NCBI GenBank assembly: GCA_003235365.1
Contig: QJWJ01000114.1
Coordinates: forward strand, 1-64,000
From: Deltaproteobacteria bacterium
GTDB taxonomy: Bacteria; Myxococcota_A; Polyangia; Polyangiales; Polyangiaceae
Length of the DNA stretch: 64,000 nucleotides
Direction of reading: 5' to 3'
Below the pieces are notes generated by a model, which was not told the origin of the DNA, made no database searches, and saw nothing but the letters and a program-made list of their open reading frames with translations. Within the stretch, counting starts at the first letter, position 1. Every line of letters starts with the position of its first letter. A program made the position numbers and the translations under genes. Shown in pieces: positions 55,044 through 63,850 of the stretch.

Positions 55044-57467
55044 TCAACCGCCACGCGGGCGCAGCTCGATCGGGGGCGCCCAATCACCGTCGAGACCGTC
55101 GTACAGCACGGTGTAAGCCCCGCGGCTCGCCAACACTCGCTTCGTGTAGCGGCGCGTCTCCCGGAAGGGGATTAACTCCACCCAGACGTCGAAAGGCAGG
55201 TTTGGGCGCTCCTTGAGCCAACGCTTCGGGCGCCCCGGGCCGGCGTTGTACGCGGGGATCCCCAGCACCGGGTTGTCGGGAAACTTGTCGCTGTAGCTGC
55301 GCAGCACTTTGCTCCCCAGCGCGATGTTGACCCGAGGGAGCAGCAATCGCGACCGGGTTACCTTCATTCCCAATGCCTTGCCGAAGTGGCGTGCAGTCGG
55401 CTCGATGAGCTGCATCAGTCCGTACGCATCGGCGTGGCTGACCGCGCGTGGATCGAACACCGACTCTTCGCGCATCACGCCGTAGACGAGCGCCTCGGGA
55501 ACGCCTTGCTTGGCGGTCTCGCGCTGAACGATCGGGTGGTACGGGCGCGGAAACGCCAGCTCCCAAGCCTTGCGCCAGTCCCCTGCCGGCCACCTCGACA
55601 ACCAGTCGGTGAGGCGGCCACGCAGCAGTTGTTGCGACAAGTGAGCAGATCCGGCGCGGTCGTAGAGCAACGCGACGGCCCACAGCAGGCCCGGTGCAGC
55701 CTTCTCGCCCGCTGCCCCCATGCCGTCCACTTCGGCGGCCGCAAGCTCGACCTCACCCAACCGCAACAGCTGGAGGGCTCGCGCAAACGCAGGCGCTTCG
55801 AACTCCGGGCGCCATTGGAACGCGAACGGCTCGGCCTCGGTGGCAGCCCACGCCTCATCGAGGGCAGCCTTGGCGCGCGCGGGATCCTCGGCGCGCAGCC
55901 GCGAATACGCCAGCTGCATGTAGTATGAGAGCGGCCGCTCTCGGATCAGCGCTGCGTACTCGGCGAGGCCGCGCTCGACTTCCCCGGTCTCGATCCACGC
56001 TCGCGCCAGAAAGTAACGCTCGCGCCCCGCGTACTCGTGCTCGCGGGTCGTGTCTGCTCGCTTGGCAACGGACAGCCCCCGCCCGAGCACGTTGGCGGCC
56101 GCCGACCAATCGCCTTTTTCGATCTGGCGCAACGCCAACTCGAACGCTCCGTCCAAGGCCAAGTCACCAGCCGGATAGTCTTCGACGATGGTGCTGAGCA
56201 TGCTCGTGAAGCGCGCCGCGTCGCCGAGTTCCAAGAACGCCTGGGCCCCGGCCAAGCGCGCGTCGTCGGCCAAACGGTGCCCGGGTGCTTCCTGTTCCAG
56301 CTGGGCGTAGAGACGCGTTGCCTGAGCGTAACGCTTGTCGCTCAACGCGTAGCGCCCGGCGAGGAACAACGCGCGAGCGCGCAGGTCGGGGTCGACGCAA
56401 TGACGGATCACGTCGTCGAAGTGATCGACCGCCTCCCCCCATTTGCGTCGCGCCGCCAGTGCCTTGTTGCGAAGCACTCGAGCCTCACAGGCCATCTGCG
56501 AAAAGCGCCGCTCGCGGCCGAGATTCGCGAGCAATTCGTCAGCCGCGACCAACACGTCGTCATGACGGCGGGCGTCGGACAACGCCTGCAATCGCACCAG
56601 TTGATCTTCGACACTCAGGGGTTGATGGGCGGCGAACTGCTCCGGCGTCAGACCCGCCAGCACTTCGCGCTCCAACTCTGCCGCATCCGCCGCCGAGTCG
56701 TTGCCCGCCGTTTCGATTGCAACGCGGCGAACGAGGCGCAACGCTTCGAGACGGTCGGCTTCGGGAGCGGGCTTCCCTGCTTCGCCCCGGCTGAGCAATC
56801 GCGCCAGCGTCAACGCGGCCCGCACCCAGCCGTTGGGGTGCTCACCCGACCCCAGAAACTGACGCAGATCCTCGATACCCGATCTCCGCTCGCCGAGCAG
56901 GGCGTGCGCTTCTCCGGAGTGCAACTTCACGGGCAACGCGTGGTCACTCGGAACGCGCTGCAACCACTCGAGACTTCGGCGCGCGTCACCGCCGGTGAGC
57001 GCCGCCCTGCCGGCAAAGTACGCCGCGTAGCCGCTCAACTCCCACTCGCTTTGGGCGGCGGCGGCATAGCTCTGCACCGCGTCGGTCAGCTTGCCCGCGG
57101 CTTCCTGCAGGCGGGCTAGCTGCAGGGTGTGCAAGGGATCTCGACGCAGCGCGGACGGACCGGCGTCGATTGCCGCCAAGTAGAGCGACAGCGCCTCCTC
57201 GTGTCGCTCCTCCAAGCGCGCGCGAGCTGCCTCACCGAACCGTTCCGACAACAGCAGCGGTGAAAAGTGTTCGAGTTCGAGCGCTGCCCCTGATTGAGGC
57301 GTACTCGGCGACGGCGCCGCCCGTGGCCGCTCGGCGGCCAGTGGCGTGTCGATTCCGTGCGAGCCGGCATCCGGTTTCTGTTGCGCCGAGCAGGCGAGCA
57401 CACCGCCCACCACCGCGGCGCCGATCCACCGCCACACGACCGCGCCGCATCCGCGCCGACCGTTCAT
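55044..57467 (-). CDS. Soluble lytic murein transglycosylase-like lipoprotein (Slt70 type)
   Basis: The ATG at 57467 gives 807 residues. The signal peptide ends in lipobox GVLACSA (Cys near 27). Residues about 60-600 are helical TPR-like repeats that form the Slt ring or tail. The C-terminal SLT domain (about 650-790) has REESVFDPRAVSHADAYGLMQ with the catalytic Glu, and IPAYNAGPGRPKRWL. It cleaves peptidoglycan to 1,6-anhydro-muropeptides in the periplasm. Its start overlaps the stop of the FliJ-like gene by 4 bp. Confidence 0.93.
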   Translation of the reverse strand: MNGRRGCGAVVWRWIGAAVVGGVLACSAQQKPDAGSHGIDTPLAAERPRAAPSPSTPQSGAALELEHFSPLLLSERFGEAARARLEERHEEALSLYLAAIDAGPSALRRDPLHTLQLARLQEAAGKLTDAVQSYAAAAQSEWELSGYAAYFAGRAALTGGDARRSLEWLQRVPSDHALPVKLHSGEAHALLGERRSGIEDLRQFLGSGEHPNGWVRAALTLARLLSRGEAGKPAPEADRLEALRLVRRVAIETAGNDSAADAAELEREVLAGLTPEQFAAHQPLSVEDQLVRLQALSDARRHDDVLVAADELLANLGRERRFSQMACEARVLRNKALAARRKWGEAVDHFDDVIRHCVDPDLRARALFLAGRYALSDKRYAQATRLYAQLEQEAPGHRLADDARLAGAQAFLELGDAARFTSMLSTIVEDYPAGDLALDGAFELALRQIEKGDWSAAANVLGRGLSVAKRADTTREHEYAGRERYFLARAWIETGEVERGLAEYAALIRERPLSYYMQLAYSRLRAEDPARAKAALDEAWAATEAEPFAFQWRPEFEAPAFARALQLLRLGEVELAAAEVDGMGAAGEKAAPGLLWAVALLYDRAGSAHLSQQLLRGRLTDWLSRWPAGDWRKAWELAFPRPYHPIVQRETAKQGVPEALVYGVMREESVFDPRAVSHADAYGLMQLIEPTARHFGKALGMKVTRSRLLLPRVNIALGSKVLRSYSDKFPDNPVLGIPAYNAGPGRPKRWLKERPNLPFDVWVELIPFRETRRYTKRVLASRGAYTVLYDGLDGDWAPPIELRPRGG

Positions 57468-57940
57468 CGACGAGACCGCGCGCTCCACGTTTGCTGCGCC
57501 TCCTCGTCGGCGACCAGTTCCGCGGCGCGCGCACTCTCGGAACGGCGCCGCTCCGCCAGCTGGTGCGCGGCCTGGTGTTCGGCTTCCGCACGTCCGAGTT
57601 CACTCATGGCGTCTCGTTCGGCGTCAGCTGCCGCGACGAGCCTCTGGGCGGCACGCTGAGCCGCGACCGCCAGTGACTGCTCCCGGGCGCGGGAGTGGTC
57701 AGCGCTGAGGTGAACGCGTTGCAGCTCGGCGATGCTGACCCCGTCGGAGCAGGCTCGATCATGCGCCTCTTGGTGCATCAGCTCACGCCGCTCACGTTCA
57801 TCGAATACGCGCTGCTGGCTCTGCTCTCGCTGGGTCGCCGCTTCGCGCGTTTGCTCGACGCAATGGGCCAAACGACGGCGAGCGACGTCACGCTGGTCTT
57901 CTCGATGGCGCAGGAGGATGTCCAGGGTCTCGCGCTTCAC
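57464..57940 (-). CDS. FliJ/YscO-like coiled-coil protein
   Basis: A GTG at 57940 gives 158 residues, almost all a long charged helical coiled coil (RRRLAHCVEQTREAATQREQ; ADAERDAMSELGRAEAEHQ). Length and N-terminal pattern (ETLDILLRHREDQRDVARRR) resemble FliJ and YscO, stalk proteins of flagellar and type III export ATPases. Coiled-coil similarity is weak evidence and no other export gene is near. Overlap with the transglycosylase gene (ATGA) suggests a shared envelope task. Confidence 0.65.
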   Translation of the reverse strand: MKRETLDILLRHREDQRDVARRRLAHCVEQTREAATQREQSQQRVFDERERRELMHQEAHDRACSDGVSIAELQRVHLSADHSRAREQSLAVAAQRAAQRLVAAADAERDAMSELGRAEAEHQAAHQLAERRRSESARAAELVADEEAQQTWSARSRR

Positions 57941-58214
57941 GACAAGACCTTACCCGACAACAGCTCGCCACGCGACTTCCTGGCACGCGGCGACCCGTCG
58001 CGAAAGCGGTGAGGTGAGAATCTAGCAAGGACGGTGTTGTCAATCGTCCGCTTGGCGTTCGGCGCGCAGTCGTGGTCGCGCGGGGCAGACGACACCGGCG
58101 CACACTCTGTTGACCCGTCATACCCTTCGCCTTTCGCTCACTTGCGTACCGGCCCCGCGTTAAACTGACCGTGCCTCCATCCGTACAATGCGGTATCTAT
58201 TCAAGCCCCGCAGC

Positions 58215-58886
58215 ATGACTACTCGCCGCTCGACATCGACAACCCAAGCCATTGCGTTCGTGGACATGGCCGGCTTCACGGCTCTGACCGAGACTCAGGG
58301 TGACGAGGACGCCGCAAAGATTGCTACGCGCTTTGCCGATCTGACCCGCGCGACACTGCAGCCCGGGGAACGGCTGGTCAAGACGATCGGCGATGCGGTA
58401 CTCGTAACATCACCCACGGCGCGCTCGGCGGTCTCCTTGGTCGAACGTCTCTTGGTGCGGGCGACAGGATTACCCTCGTTGCGGGCAGGTCTCCACCACG
58501 GTCCGGTCGTCGAACGCGACGACGACGTGTTCGGCGCCACGGTCAACCTCGCCGCCCGGGTCGCGGCGGAAGCAAACGCCGGAGAGGTTCTGGGTACCAA
58601 GGTCATCGCCGACGCCGCCAACGACGCCGGGATCCCGGTCATCGAGCTGGGCGACGTGCTGCTCAAGAACGTCACTGGCGCGGTGGCGCTGTACTCGTTG
58701 GGCTTGGTCCTGGGCGCATCGGAAACGCCGATCGATCCCGTCTGCCAGATGCCCATCGACCGGCGCAGCGCCGCAGGTAACCTGAAGTACAGCGGCAAGC
58801 AGTACTGGTTCTGTTCGCTCACTTGCGCTGCGGCATTTGCGAGCAACCCCGCCTGGCACGCGAGTACGACCTCCACGGCAGAGTGA
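58215..58886 (+). CDS. Class III nucleotide cyclase domain fused to a YHS domain
   Basis: The ATG at 58215 gives 223 residues; ATG 58188 is possible but lies inside a plausible promoter (TTAAAC, 18 bp, TACAAT). Residues 11-165 form a class III cyclase: metal Asp17 in FVDMAGFT, Asp60 in KTIGDAV, and the NxxxR transition-state motif in ATVNLAARVAAEA. Residues about 175-215 are a YHS domain (DPVCQMPID, YWFCSLTCAAAF) with three Cys suited to binding metal. A metal-responsive cyclase is a reasonable guess. Purine-specifying residues were not resolved, so cAMP or cGMP is open. Confidence 0.85.
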   Translation: MTTRRSTSTTQAIAFVDMAGFTALTETQGDEDAAKIATRFADLTRATLQPGERLVKTIGDAVLVTSPTARSAVSLVERLLVRATGLPSLRAGLHHGPVVERDDDVFGATVNLAARVAAEANAGEVLGTKVIADAANDAGIPVIELGDVLLKNVTGAVALYSLGLVLGASETPIDPVCQMPIDRRSAAGNLKYSGKQYWFCSLTCAAAFASNPAWHASTTSTAE

Positions 58887-58963
58887 CGGGCGCGTTCGAG
58901 TCGGTGGTCCTGCCCGCAACCTTGCTCCGCTGGGCACATCGACCGCAATGCCACGCTCTGAAC

Positions 58964-59971
58964 TCACTCGGACGAGACGATGCCGGCGTCGACCCAACAA
59001 TTGCGACCGCGCGCCTTGGCTCGGTACAGCGCACCATCGGCCACCGACACCAGCTCCGCGGACGTCAGCGCACCAGTGCCGTCGTAGTGAGCCAAGCCGA
59101 AGCTTGCGCTGATCGGCAGCTCCATCGTGCCCCAGTAGACGGCATTCTTCTCCAAGCGTGATCGAATGCGCTCCGCCACCCATTGGGCCTCACTGGTGGA
59201 GGCGTCGCGAAGCACGATGGCGAACTCCTCCCCGCCGTAACGAGCGAGAAGATCCTCGGGACGAAGCTCCCGTTGCATCACCGACGCGACGTGCCGCAAC
59301 GCCGCATCTCCCGCCTGGTGGCCGTAAGAGTCGTTGAAGCGCTTGAAGTGGTCGACGTCCACCATGATCAGCGTGACTCGTGATCGGTGCCGTCGAGCGT
59401 AGGCCATCTCCGAATGCATGCGCTGCTCGAAAACGCCGCGGTTGCTCACCCCGGTGAGCGCGTCGTGCAACGCCGAGCGGTGCACTTGCAGCAGCGCCTC
59501 CTGCTCGAGCATGTCTTGCACACCAAAACGGAGGAACGTTCGCCGCCCGAGGCCAACTCGAACCCCGTCGTCGAGCAGCGTCGGTCGCTCGATTCGGGAG
59601 CGGCCGACGAAGGTGCCGTTGGTACTACCGAGATCTTCGATGATGTACTGGGTCCCCGCTGGCCACTTGACGCGGCGGATACGGGCATGGGCGCGGGAGA
59701 GGCTCGGCTCGGGGATCACCACGTCGGCGTCGTCGGCGGAGCGGCCGATGACGAGACTGGGGCGATCGAGCTGGATGATCACGCCACGAGCCGGCCCGTT
59801 GAGGACGGTGAGCGTCGCCAAGTCCTTCTTGGAGGGCGGCAGCGATGACAGGCTGGACCGGTCCGTGTCGCTGAGCGTCTTTTGAGCGCGCCGAAAGCCA
59901 CTGTCGTCAGTTGCCGTTGCCTCCTCGCGGGCGGACAACTCGCACTCCGAGGCGTCTTTCGGTTGACTCAT
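58964..59971 (-). CDS. FHA-GGDEF protein (diguanylate cyclase)
   Basis: The 335-residue protein has a disordered N-terminus, an FHA domain (about residues 55-150: LVIGRSADDADVV, SLSRAHARI, DLGSTNGTFV) and a GGDEF domain (about 165-330: DALTGVSNRG, VDVDHFKRFNDSYGHQAGD, ARYGGEEFAIVL). The active-site GGEEF is intact and RPED, five residues before it, is a proper inhibitory I-site. FHA binds phosphothreonine, so cyclic di-GMP output may be switched by the Ser/Thr kinases encoded nearby (60436, 45403). Confidence 0.95.
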   Translation of the reverse strand: MSQPKDASECELSAREEATATDDSGFRRAQKTLSDTDRSSLSSLPPSKKDLATLTVLNGPARGVIIQLDRPSLVIGRSADDADVVIPEPSLSRAHARIRRVKWPAGTQYIIEDLGSTNGTFVGRSRIERPTLLDDGVRVGLGRRTFLRFGVQDMLEQEALLQVHRSALHDALTGVSNRGVFEQRMHSEMAYARRHRSRVTLIMVDVDHFKRFNDSYGHQAGDAALRHVASVMQRELRPEDLLARYGGEEFAIVLRDASTSEAQWVAERIRSRLEKNAVYWGTMELPISASFGLAHYDGTGALTSAELVSVADGALYRAKARGRNCWVDAGIVSSE

Positions 59972-60435
59972 CGAAATACCCTAACGGCAGATTGTGCCGA
60001 ATGCACAGGCGGAGCGCGCTGCCCGTATCAGCTCGGCATACCGGGTTGCACCGACATCGGGAAGTGGCGCGGCAATTCCAGTGTTAGTAGCGCTGACGCG
60101 AGAGCAAATCAGGTGCCGTGTAGACGATCGACTGACACCGGGCGGAGTCCTTCCGCAAGCCCCGACCGGAACACACACCTGAGCGCCACGTCACACCCAC
60201 TGCGCCCACGGACAGGGTCGGTGCCCCACGGGCGTCTGTCGAGCGTCGGGTTGGAAACGCAACGGCCGCGTCGCTCGCTCCCTCTCAGACGAGGTGGCGA
60301 CCCGATCCAAGTCGGGACGGTTGCGCGGGGCCGTCCCATGCGAGCGGGAAATCTTCATCACGGTCAACCGAAGCCCCCGCCTCGGTACGATGCCATCGCC
60401 GGTGCCCCGCCCGTCTGCTATTGAGTCACGTCTTC
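59972..60435. other. Divergent promoter region, no gene seen
   Basis: The 464 bp between the divergent FHA-GGDEF and kinase genes contain no convincing ORF or structured element. Confidence 0.5.
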
Positions 60436-61185
60436 ATGGCCAGCGCCCGCAGTCGTCTGCTGTCGTTCGACTTCACTCCCGGCACGATTCTCGTCGACAA
60501 GTACAGGGTCATCGCGAAGCTCGGCGGCGGTTGGGAGGGTGAAGTCTATCGGATCCGAGAGCTGTTGACGGGCATCGACCGCGCGGCGAAGTTCTTCTAT
60601 CCCCACCGAAACGAGCGCGACCGCGCCGTGAAGTACTACGCGAAGAAGCTCCATCAGCTCCGTGACTGTCCGATCCTCATCCAGTACGTCACGCAAGAAC
60701 GCATGCACGTCGGTGGGGTGCCCGTCACGTTCCTCGTTTCCGAATACGCCGAGGAGCAAGTGCTTCACGAATTCCTGGCACAGCAGCCAGGCAAGCGGCT
60801 GACACCCTTCGAAGCGCTACACCTGCTGCACGCGTTGGCACAAGGCATGGCGCTCATTCATGCCAAACGAGAGTTCCACGGCGATCTGCACACCGGCAAC
60901 GTCCTGGTGCGTCGGCGTGGGTTGGGCTTCGACGTCAAGCTCGTCGATTTCTACAACCTACACGGCTACAAGAAGACCGAGCAGATCCAAGACGACGTGA
61001 TCGGTCTGGTTCAGATCCTCCATGCATGCGTCGGCGGAGCGAAGCACTACGCGCGCCAACCACGTGAGATCAAGGAGATCGTCCGAGGTCTCAAGAGTTC
61101 GCTAATCCAGAAGCGCTTTCGCTCGGCGCTGCACCTGCGCGATCACCTCGAAGGCATGACCTGGGAAGGCCGCAACGGCCGGTAG
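60436..61185 (+). CDS. Atypical protein kinase-like protein
   Basis: The ATG at 60436 gives 249 residues; a TTG at 60421 is possible. It has a glycine loop LGGGWEGEVYRI near residue 31, Lys in RAAKFFYP, catalytic HGDLHTGNVLV near 155 and LVDFYNLHG in place of DFG, with metal Asp kept. The activation segment is very short and no APE motif is present. HGDLHTGN rather than HRDLKPEN resembles aminoglycoside/ABC1/Kdo-type kinases. It may phosphorylate a non-standard substrate. Its 3' end overlaps the convergent PP2C gene by 43 bp. Confidence 0.82.
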   Translation: MASARSRLLSFDFTPGTILVDKYRVIAKLGGGWEGEVYRIRELLTGIDRAAKFFYPHRNERDRAVKYYAKKLHQLRDCPILIQYVTQERMHVGGVPVTFLVSEYAEEQVLHEFLAQQPGKRLTPFEALHLLHALAQGMALIHAKREFHGDLHTGNVLVRRRGLGFDVKLVDFYNLHGYKKTEQIQDDVIGLVQILHACVGGAKHYARQPREIKEIVRGLKSSLIQKRFRSALHLRDHLEGMTWEGRNGR

Positions 61186-61979
61186 AGAACGAACGTCAGG
61201 TCGTCGGGTTTGGACGGTTTGTCGTCGCTGGGGGTGACCATGCGAGCGGTCGCCTGCCGGGCGAGTTCGTCGGCGGCAGCGTCGAGCGCTCCAGCTCGGA
61301 TCACGTCGATGATCTCGGCAAGGTGCAGATTGTCGAACAGGCCGTCTGTGCCCAGCAACACGGTGTCTTGTTCCGCCAGAGCGAAGGGGGTGCCGAGTTC
61401 GATGCGCATGCTCGAAGTGCCGAGCGTGTTGGAGACGAGGTTGAGCTCTTCGTGGTGCAGCGCTTCGTTGGCGTCGATCAGCCCCGCCTCCACCCCGTAG
61501 CCCACCGGCGAATGGGAGAGACTCAGGAACTTCACCTTGCCACGCGACCCACAGACCAGAATGCTCGAATCCCCAACGTGGTAGGGGCGCAGGACCCGGT
61601 CGCGCAGCTCGACGACGGCCAGGGTCGTCGCCGCGCCCACCGATAGTTCACGAATGGCGGCGTTGGCTGACTCGAACGCATCCAGGATGGGAGTCCGCGC
61701 GTCCTGGAGATCCGAGTCGGCCACCAGGCAGCGGCGCAGATGCTCCACGGCCAAGCGCGACGCGTCATGACCAGCCGGAGCTCCGCCGAGTCCGTCCGCG
61801 ACGGCCAAGACGCCGCCGCCCGAAGTCGGTGCGATTAGAGCACAATCCTGATTCGGCCCAGTGGCCTCGGGGTATGGCGCAGTGAATGCTGCGTAGACGC
61901 CGTCGGCGACGTAGCCGTCGACCCGCGTGGGCTGGCGTACATCAATCAGCAGTTGAGGCTCGCTCAGCACGGGCGACAT
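61143..61979 (-). CDS. PP2C-family protein phosphatase
   Basis: The 278-residue protein carries the PPM/PP2C metal motifs: GPNQDCALI near 42, VADGLGGAPAGHDASR near 60, GAATTLAVVEL near 113, HVGDSSILV near 132, LGTDGLFDN near 208 and KPDDLTFVLYR near 255. It removes phosphate from Ser/Thr. The last 43 bp overlap the end of the atypical kinase gene on the other strand, so the two would form antisense 3' ends. A PASTA protein gene lies next on the same strand. Confidence 0.95.
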   Translation of the reverse strand: MSPVLSEPQLLIDVRQPTRVDGYVADGVYAAFTAPYPEATGPNQDCALIAPTSGGGVLAVADGLGGAPAGHDASRLAVEHLRRCLVADSDLQDARTPILDAFESANAAIRELSVGAATTLAVVELRDRVLRPYHVGDSSILVCGSRGKVKFLSLSHSPVGYGVEAGLIDANEALHHEELNLVSNTLGTSSMRIELGTPFALAEQDTVLLGTDGLFDNLHLAEIIDVIRAGALDAAADELARQATARMVTPSDDKPSKPDDLTFVLYRPLRPSQVMPSR

Positions 61980-62087
61980 CGTTGTGCCGGGACTTTAGCA
62001 ATGTCGCCCGGAGATGGCCCAGTTTGCTCCCGGAGCCAAGTCTGGGGTCGGTGGTCACCAGCGACGCGTCAAACCCACCGCCGCTGT

Positions 62088-62801
62088 TCAGTCGCGGTTG
62101 ACGGAAAGCGTGACCTCGGTTCCCGGCTTGGTCTTGTCACCCGCCTTCGGCTCTTGGCTCAGCACGGCCATGTAGCCCGCCTCGTCGGCATAGACCCAAC
62201 GCAATTTCCCGACCTTCAGCCCCACCTTTTCGATCTGCGCTTTGGCGTTGCTCAGCGTCAACCCGACCACCTTCGGCGTTTCGACTTGATCGGCTCCGCT
62301 CGACAGGTGGATGAGAACGGTCTTGTTCTTGTCCAAAGGGTTGCCGGGTGGAGGTACCTGCTTGACGATCTTGCCCTCAGGCACCTTGTCGTCGGCAACG
62401 GGGTCGCCCTTCTGGACGCGGTACCCGGCCTGCTCGAGCATCAACGTCGCCTCGGATACCCCCTGACCGGTGACGTCCGGAACTACCGGCACCTCTTCAG
62501 CGATGGTCACCGCGATCGTCTGTCCCTTGGGAACCGTCTGCCCAGGAGGCATTGCCTGGCGAATGATGGTGCCGACCTTGGCGTCCGCGGTCGGTTCACG
62601 CCCGTCGATGATCATCACCAAACCCGCCGCGCGCAGGTTGTTCATGGCGTCCTCTTCGGGCAAGCCCTTGAGGTTGGGTACGGCGACCTGTTGCTCCGGC
62701 GGGGGCGCCAGAATGTTCGTTCGCTCGATGACCCAAACCGTACCCGTTGCGGTCAGCACGGAAGTAAAAAACGCGATCAGGAACACACTCGAATTGTTCA
62801 T
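62088..62801 (-). CDS. Stand-alone PASTA-domain membrane protein
   Basis: The 237-residue protein has one N-terminal helix (residues about 6-25, VFLIAFFTSVLTATGTVWVI) and three PASTA repeats (about 39-103, 107-173 and 174-237) with the P-x-V-x-G pattern: VPNLKGLPEEDA, VPDVTGQGVSEA, TPKVVGLTLSNA. PASTA domains bind peptidoglycan fragments and are normally fused to PknB-type kinases or PBPs. Here they are separate, 108 bp from a PP2C gene, which would fit a split sensor, although that is inference. Confidence 0.93.
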   Translation of the reverse strand: MNNSSVFLIAFFTSVLTATGTVWVIERTNILAPPPEQQVAVPNLKGLPEEDAMNNLRAAGLVMIIDGREPTADAKVGTIIRQAMPPGQTVPKGQTIAVTIAEEVPVVPDVTGQGVSEATLMLEQAGYRVQKGDPVADDKVPEGKIVKQVPPPGNPLDKNKTVLIHLSSGADQVETPKVVGLTLSNAKAQIEKVGLKVGKLRWVYADEAGYMAVLSQEPKAGDKTKPGTEVTLSVNRD

Positions 62802-62872
62802 CTGCCTTGCCTCACCCGGATTTACAGCTCACCAAGCTTAGGGCAGTTTTCACACTGGCGGAAACAAAAGAC

Positions 62873-63775
62873 ATGTCCGTTCGACCCCATGCAGCGCTTC
62901 GTGAACTGCATTCGGTGATTTTTGCAGCAGGTGCATGGTCGTTCGGGTGTGCTGCGAGCCCACAAACGGCCACGCGCACACAGCCGCCCGCAACGGTCGA
63001 ACAGCGCGACGAGGCACGTTCGACGCACTCGGACACCTTGGGCCCAGCGCCAGTGCCCAGCAGCGAGGAGCGGAGTTCCATCGACTTTTCGCTGCACGCT
63101 CACGCCACTGATCTGCGACGTGGGTCCGTCATTTGGTTCGCTGCACGCTTCGCATTGCCGCCGGGAGCGCACATCTACTGGACAAACCCCGGCGAGACCG
63201 GCCTGGCGACCACGGTTCGCTTCGAAGCGCCGCCTTCGCTGAGCATCAACGAAGTACGGTATCCCGGCCCGCGTCGATTCGCAGGGCTGGGCGGCTCAGT
63301 CGGTTACGGCTACGAAGGACGATTCGCGGTGGTCGCTCGGGCCGTCGTCAATACCACCGTCGATTCGCTGGACGTCGCCGTCGACGCCAGTTGGCTGTCG
63401 TGTGGCGACGTCTGCGCCAGAGAAGTGGAGCATCGCTCGCTACATTTGGACGCTCAGAACGCCACGCGCATCTCGGACTTGGACGCGTTGTTGGGCACGC
63501 TGCCGAAACCAGCTGCCGACGAGATCGACGAGGTCGCTTGGCTGACGCCCCACAGCTTTCGCCTCACGACCAAAGATGGGCTCACGCCCCTGGAGTTCTT
63601 TCCCCACGCCCCGCTGGGCCCGGACGACCGCGATTGTCTGGGCACAGCCGATCCCAACAACCGGGCCCTGACGGTGCAGCTTCGCTCCGTTCACTCATTA
63701 CGACCAACAGCGGGCCTCGTGCTCACCAGAGATGGTGGCGGCATGCTGCGCTACCTCGACGTCGTGATCCGTTGA
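62873..63775 (+). CDS. Exported protein with DsbD N-terminal-like domain
   Basis: The ATG at 62873 gives 300 residues. A signal peptide ends at a lipobox-like WSFGCAAS (Cys near 26). After a short linker comes a beta-sandwich matching the DsbD N-terminal domain: FALPPGAHIYWTNPGETGL, GYGYEGRFAVVA and ASWLSCGDVCARE with the CxxxC pair near 178-182. DsbD-N accepts electrons from the membrane part of DsbD and hands them to periplasmic thiol proteins. The membrane and thioredoxin parts are absent here, so this is a free domain or a catalytically unrelated relative. Confidence 0.85.
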   Translation: MSVRPHAALRELHSVIFAAGAWSFGCAASPQTATRTQPPATVEQRDEARSTHSDTLGPAPVPSSEERSSIDFSLHAHATDLRRGSVIWFAARFALPPGAHIYWTNPGETGLATTVRFEAPPSLSINEVRYPGPRRFAGLGGSVGYGYEGRFAVVARAVVNTTVDSLDVAVDASWLSCGDVCAREVEHRSLHLDAQNATRISDLDALLGTLPKPAADEIDEVAWLTPHSFRLTTKDGLTPLEFFPHAPLGPDDRDCLGTADPNNRALTVQLRSVHSLRPTAGLVLTRDGGGMLRYLDVVIR

Positions 63776-63788
63776 GTCGCGAGCAACA

Positions 63789-63836
63789 ACGAGGCCCCGC
63801 CGGTCTCCCCGCTCAGGGTGAACAGCCCTGCCTCGT
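63789..63836. terminator. Possible bidirectional hairpin between the DsbD-N-like gene and carB
   Basis: ACGAGGC (63789-63795) can pair with GCCTCGT (63830-63836), and CAGGG/CCCTG pair within. It lies in the 75-bp convergent gap between two stop codons. The loops are large and no U-tract is clear. Confidence 0.4.
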
Positions 63837-63850
63837 CAGTGGACGCCGGT

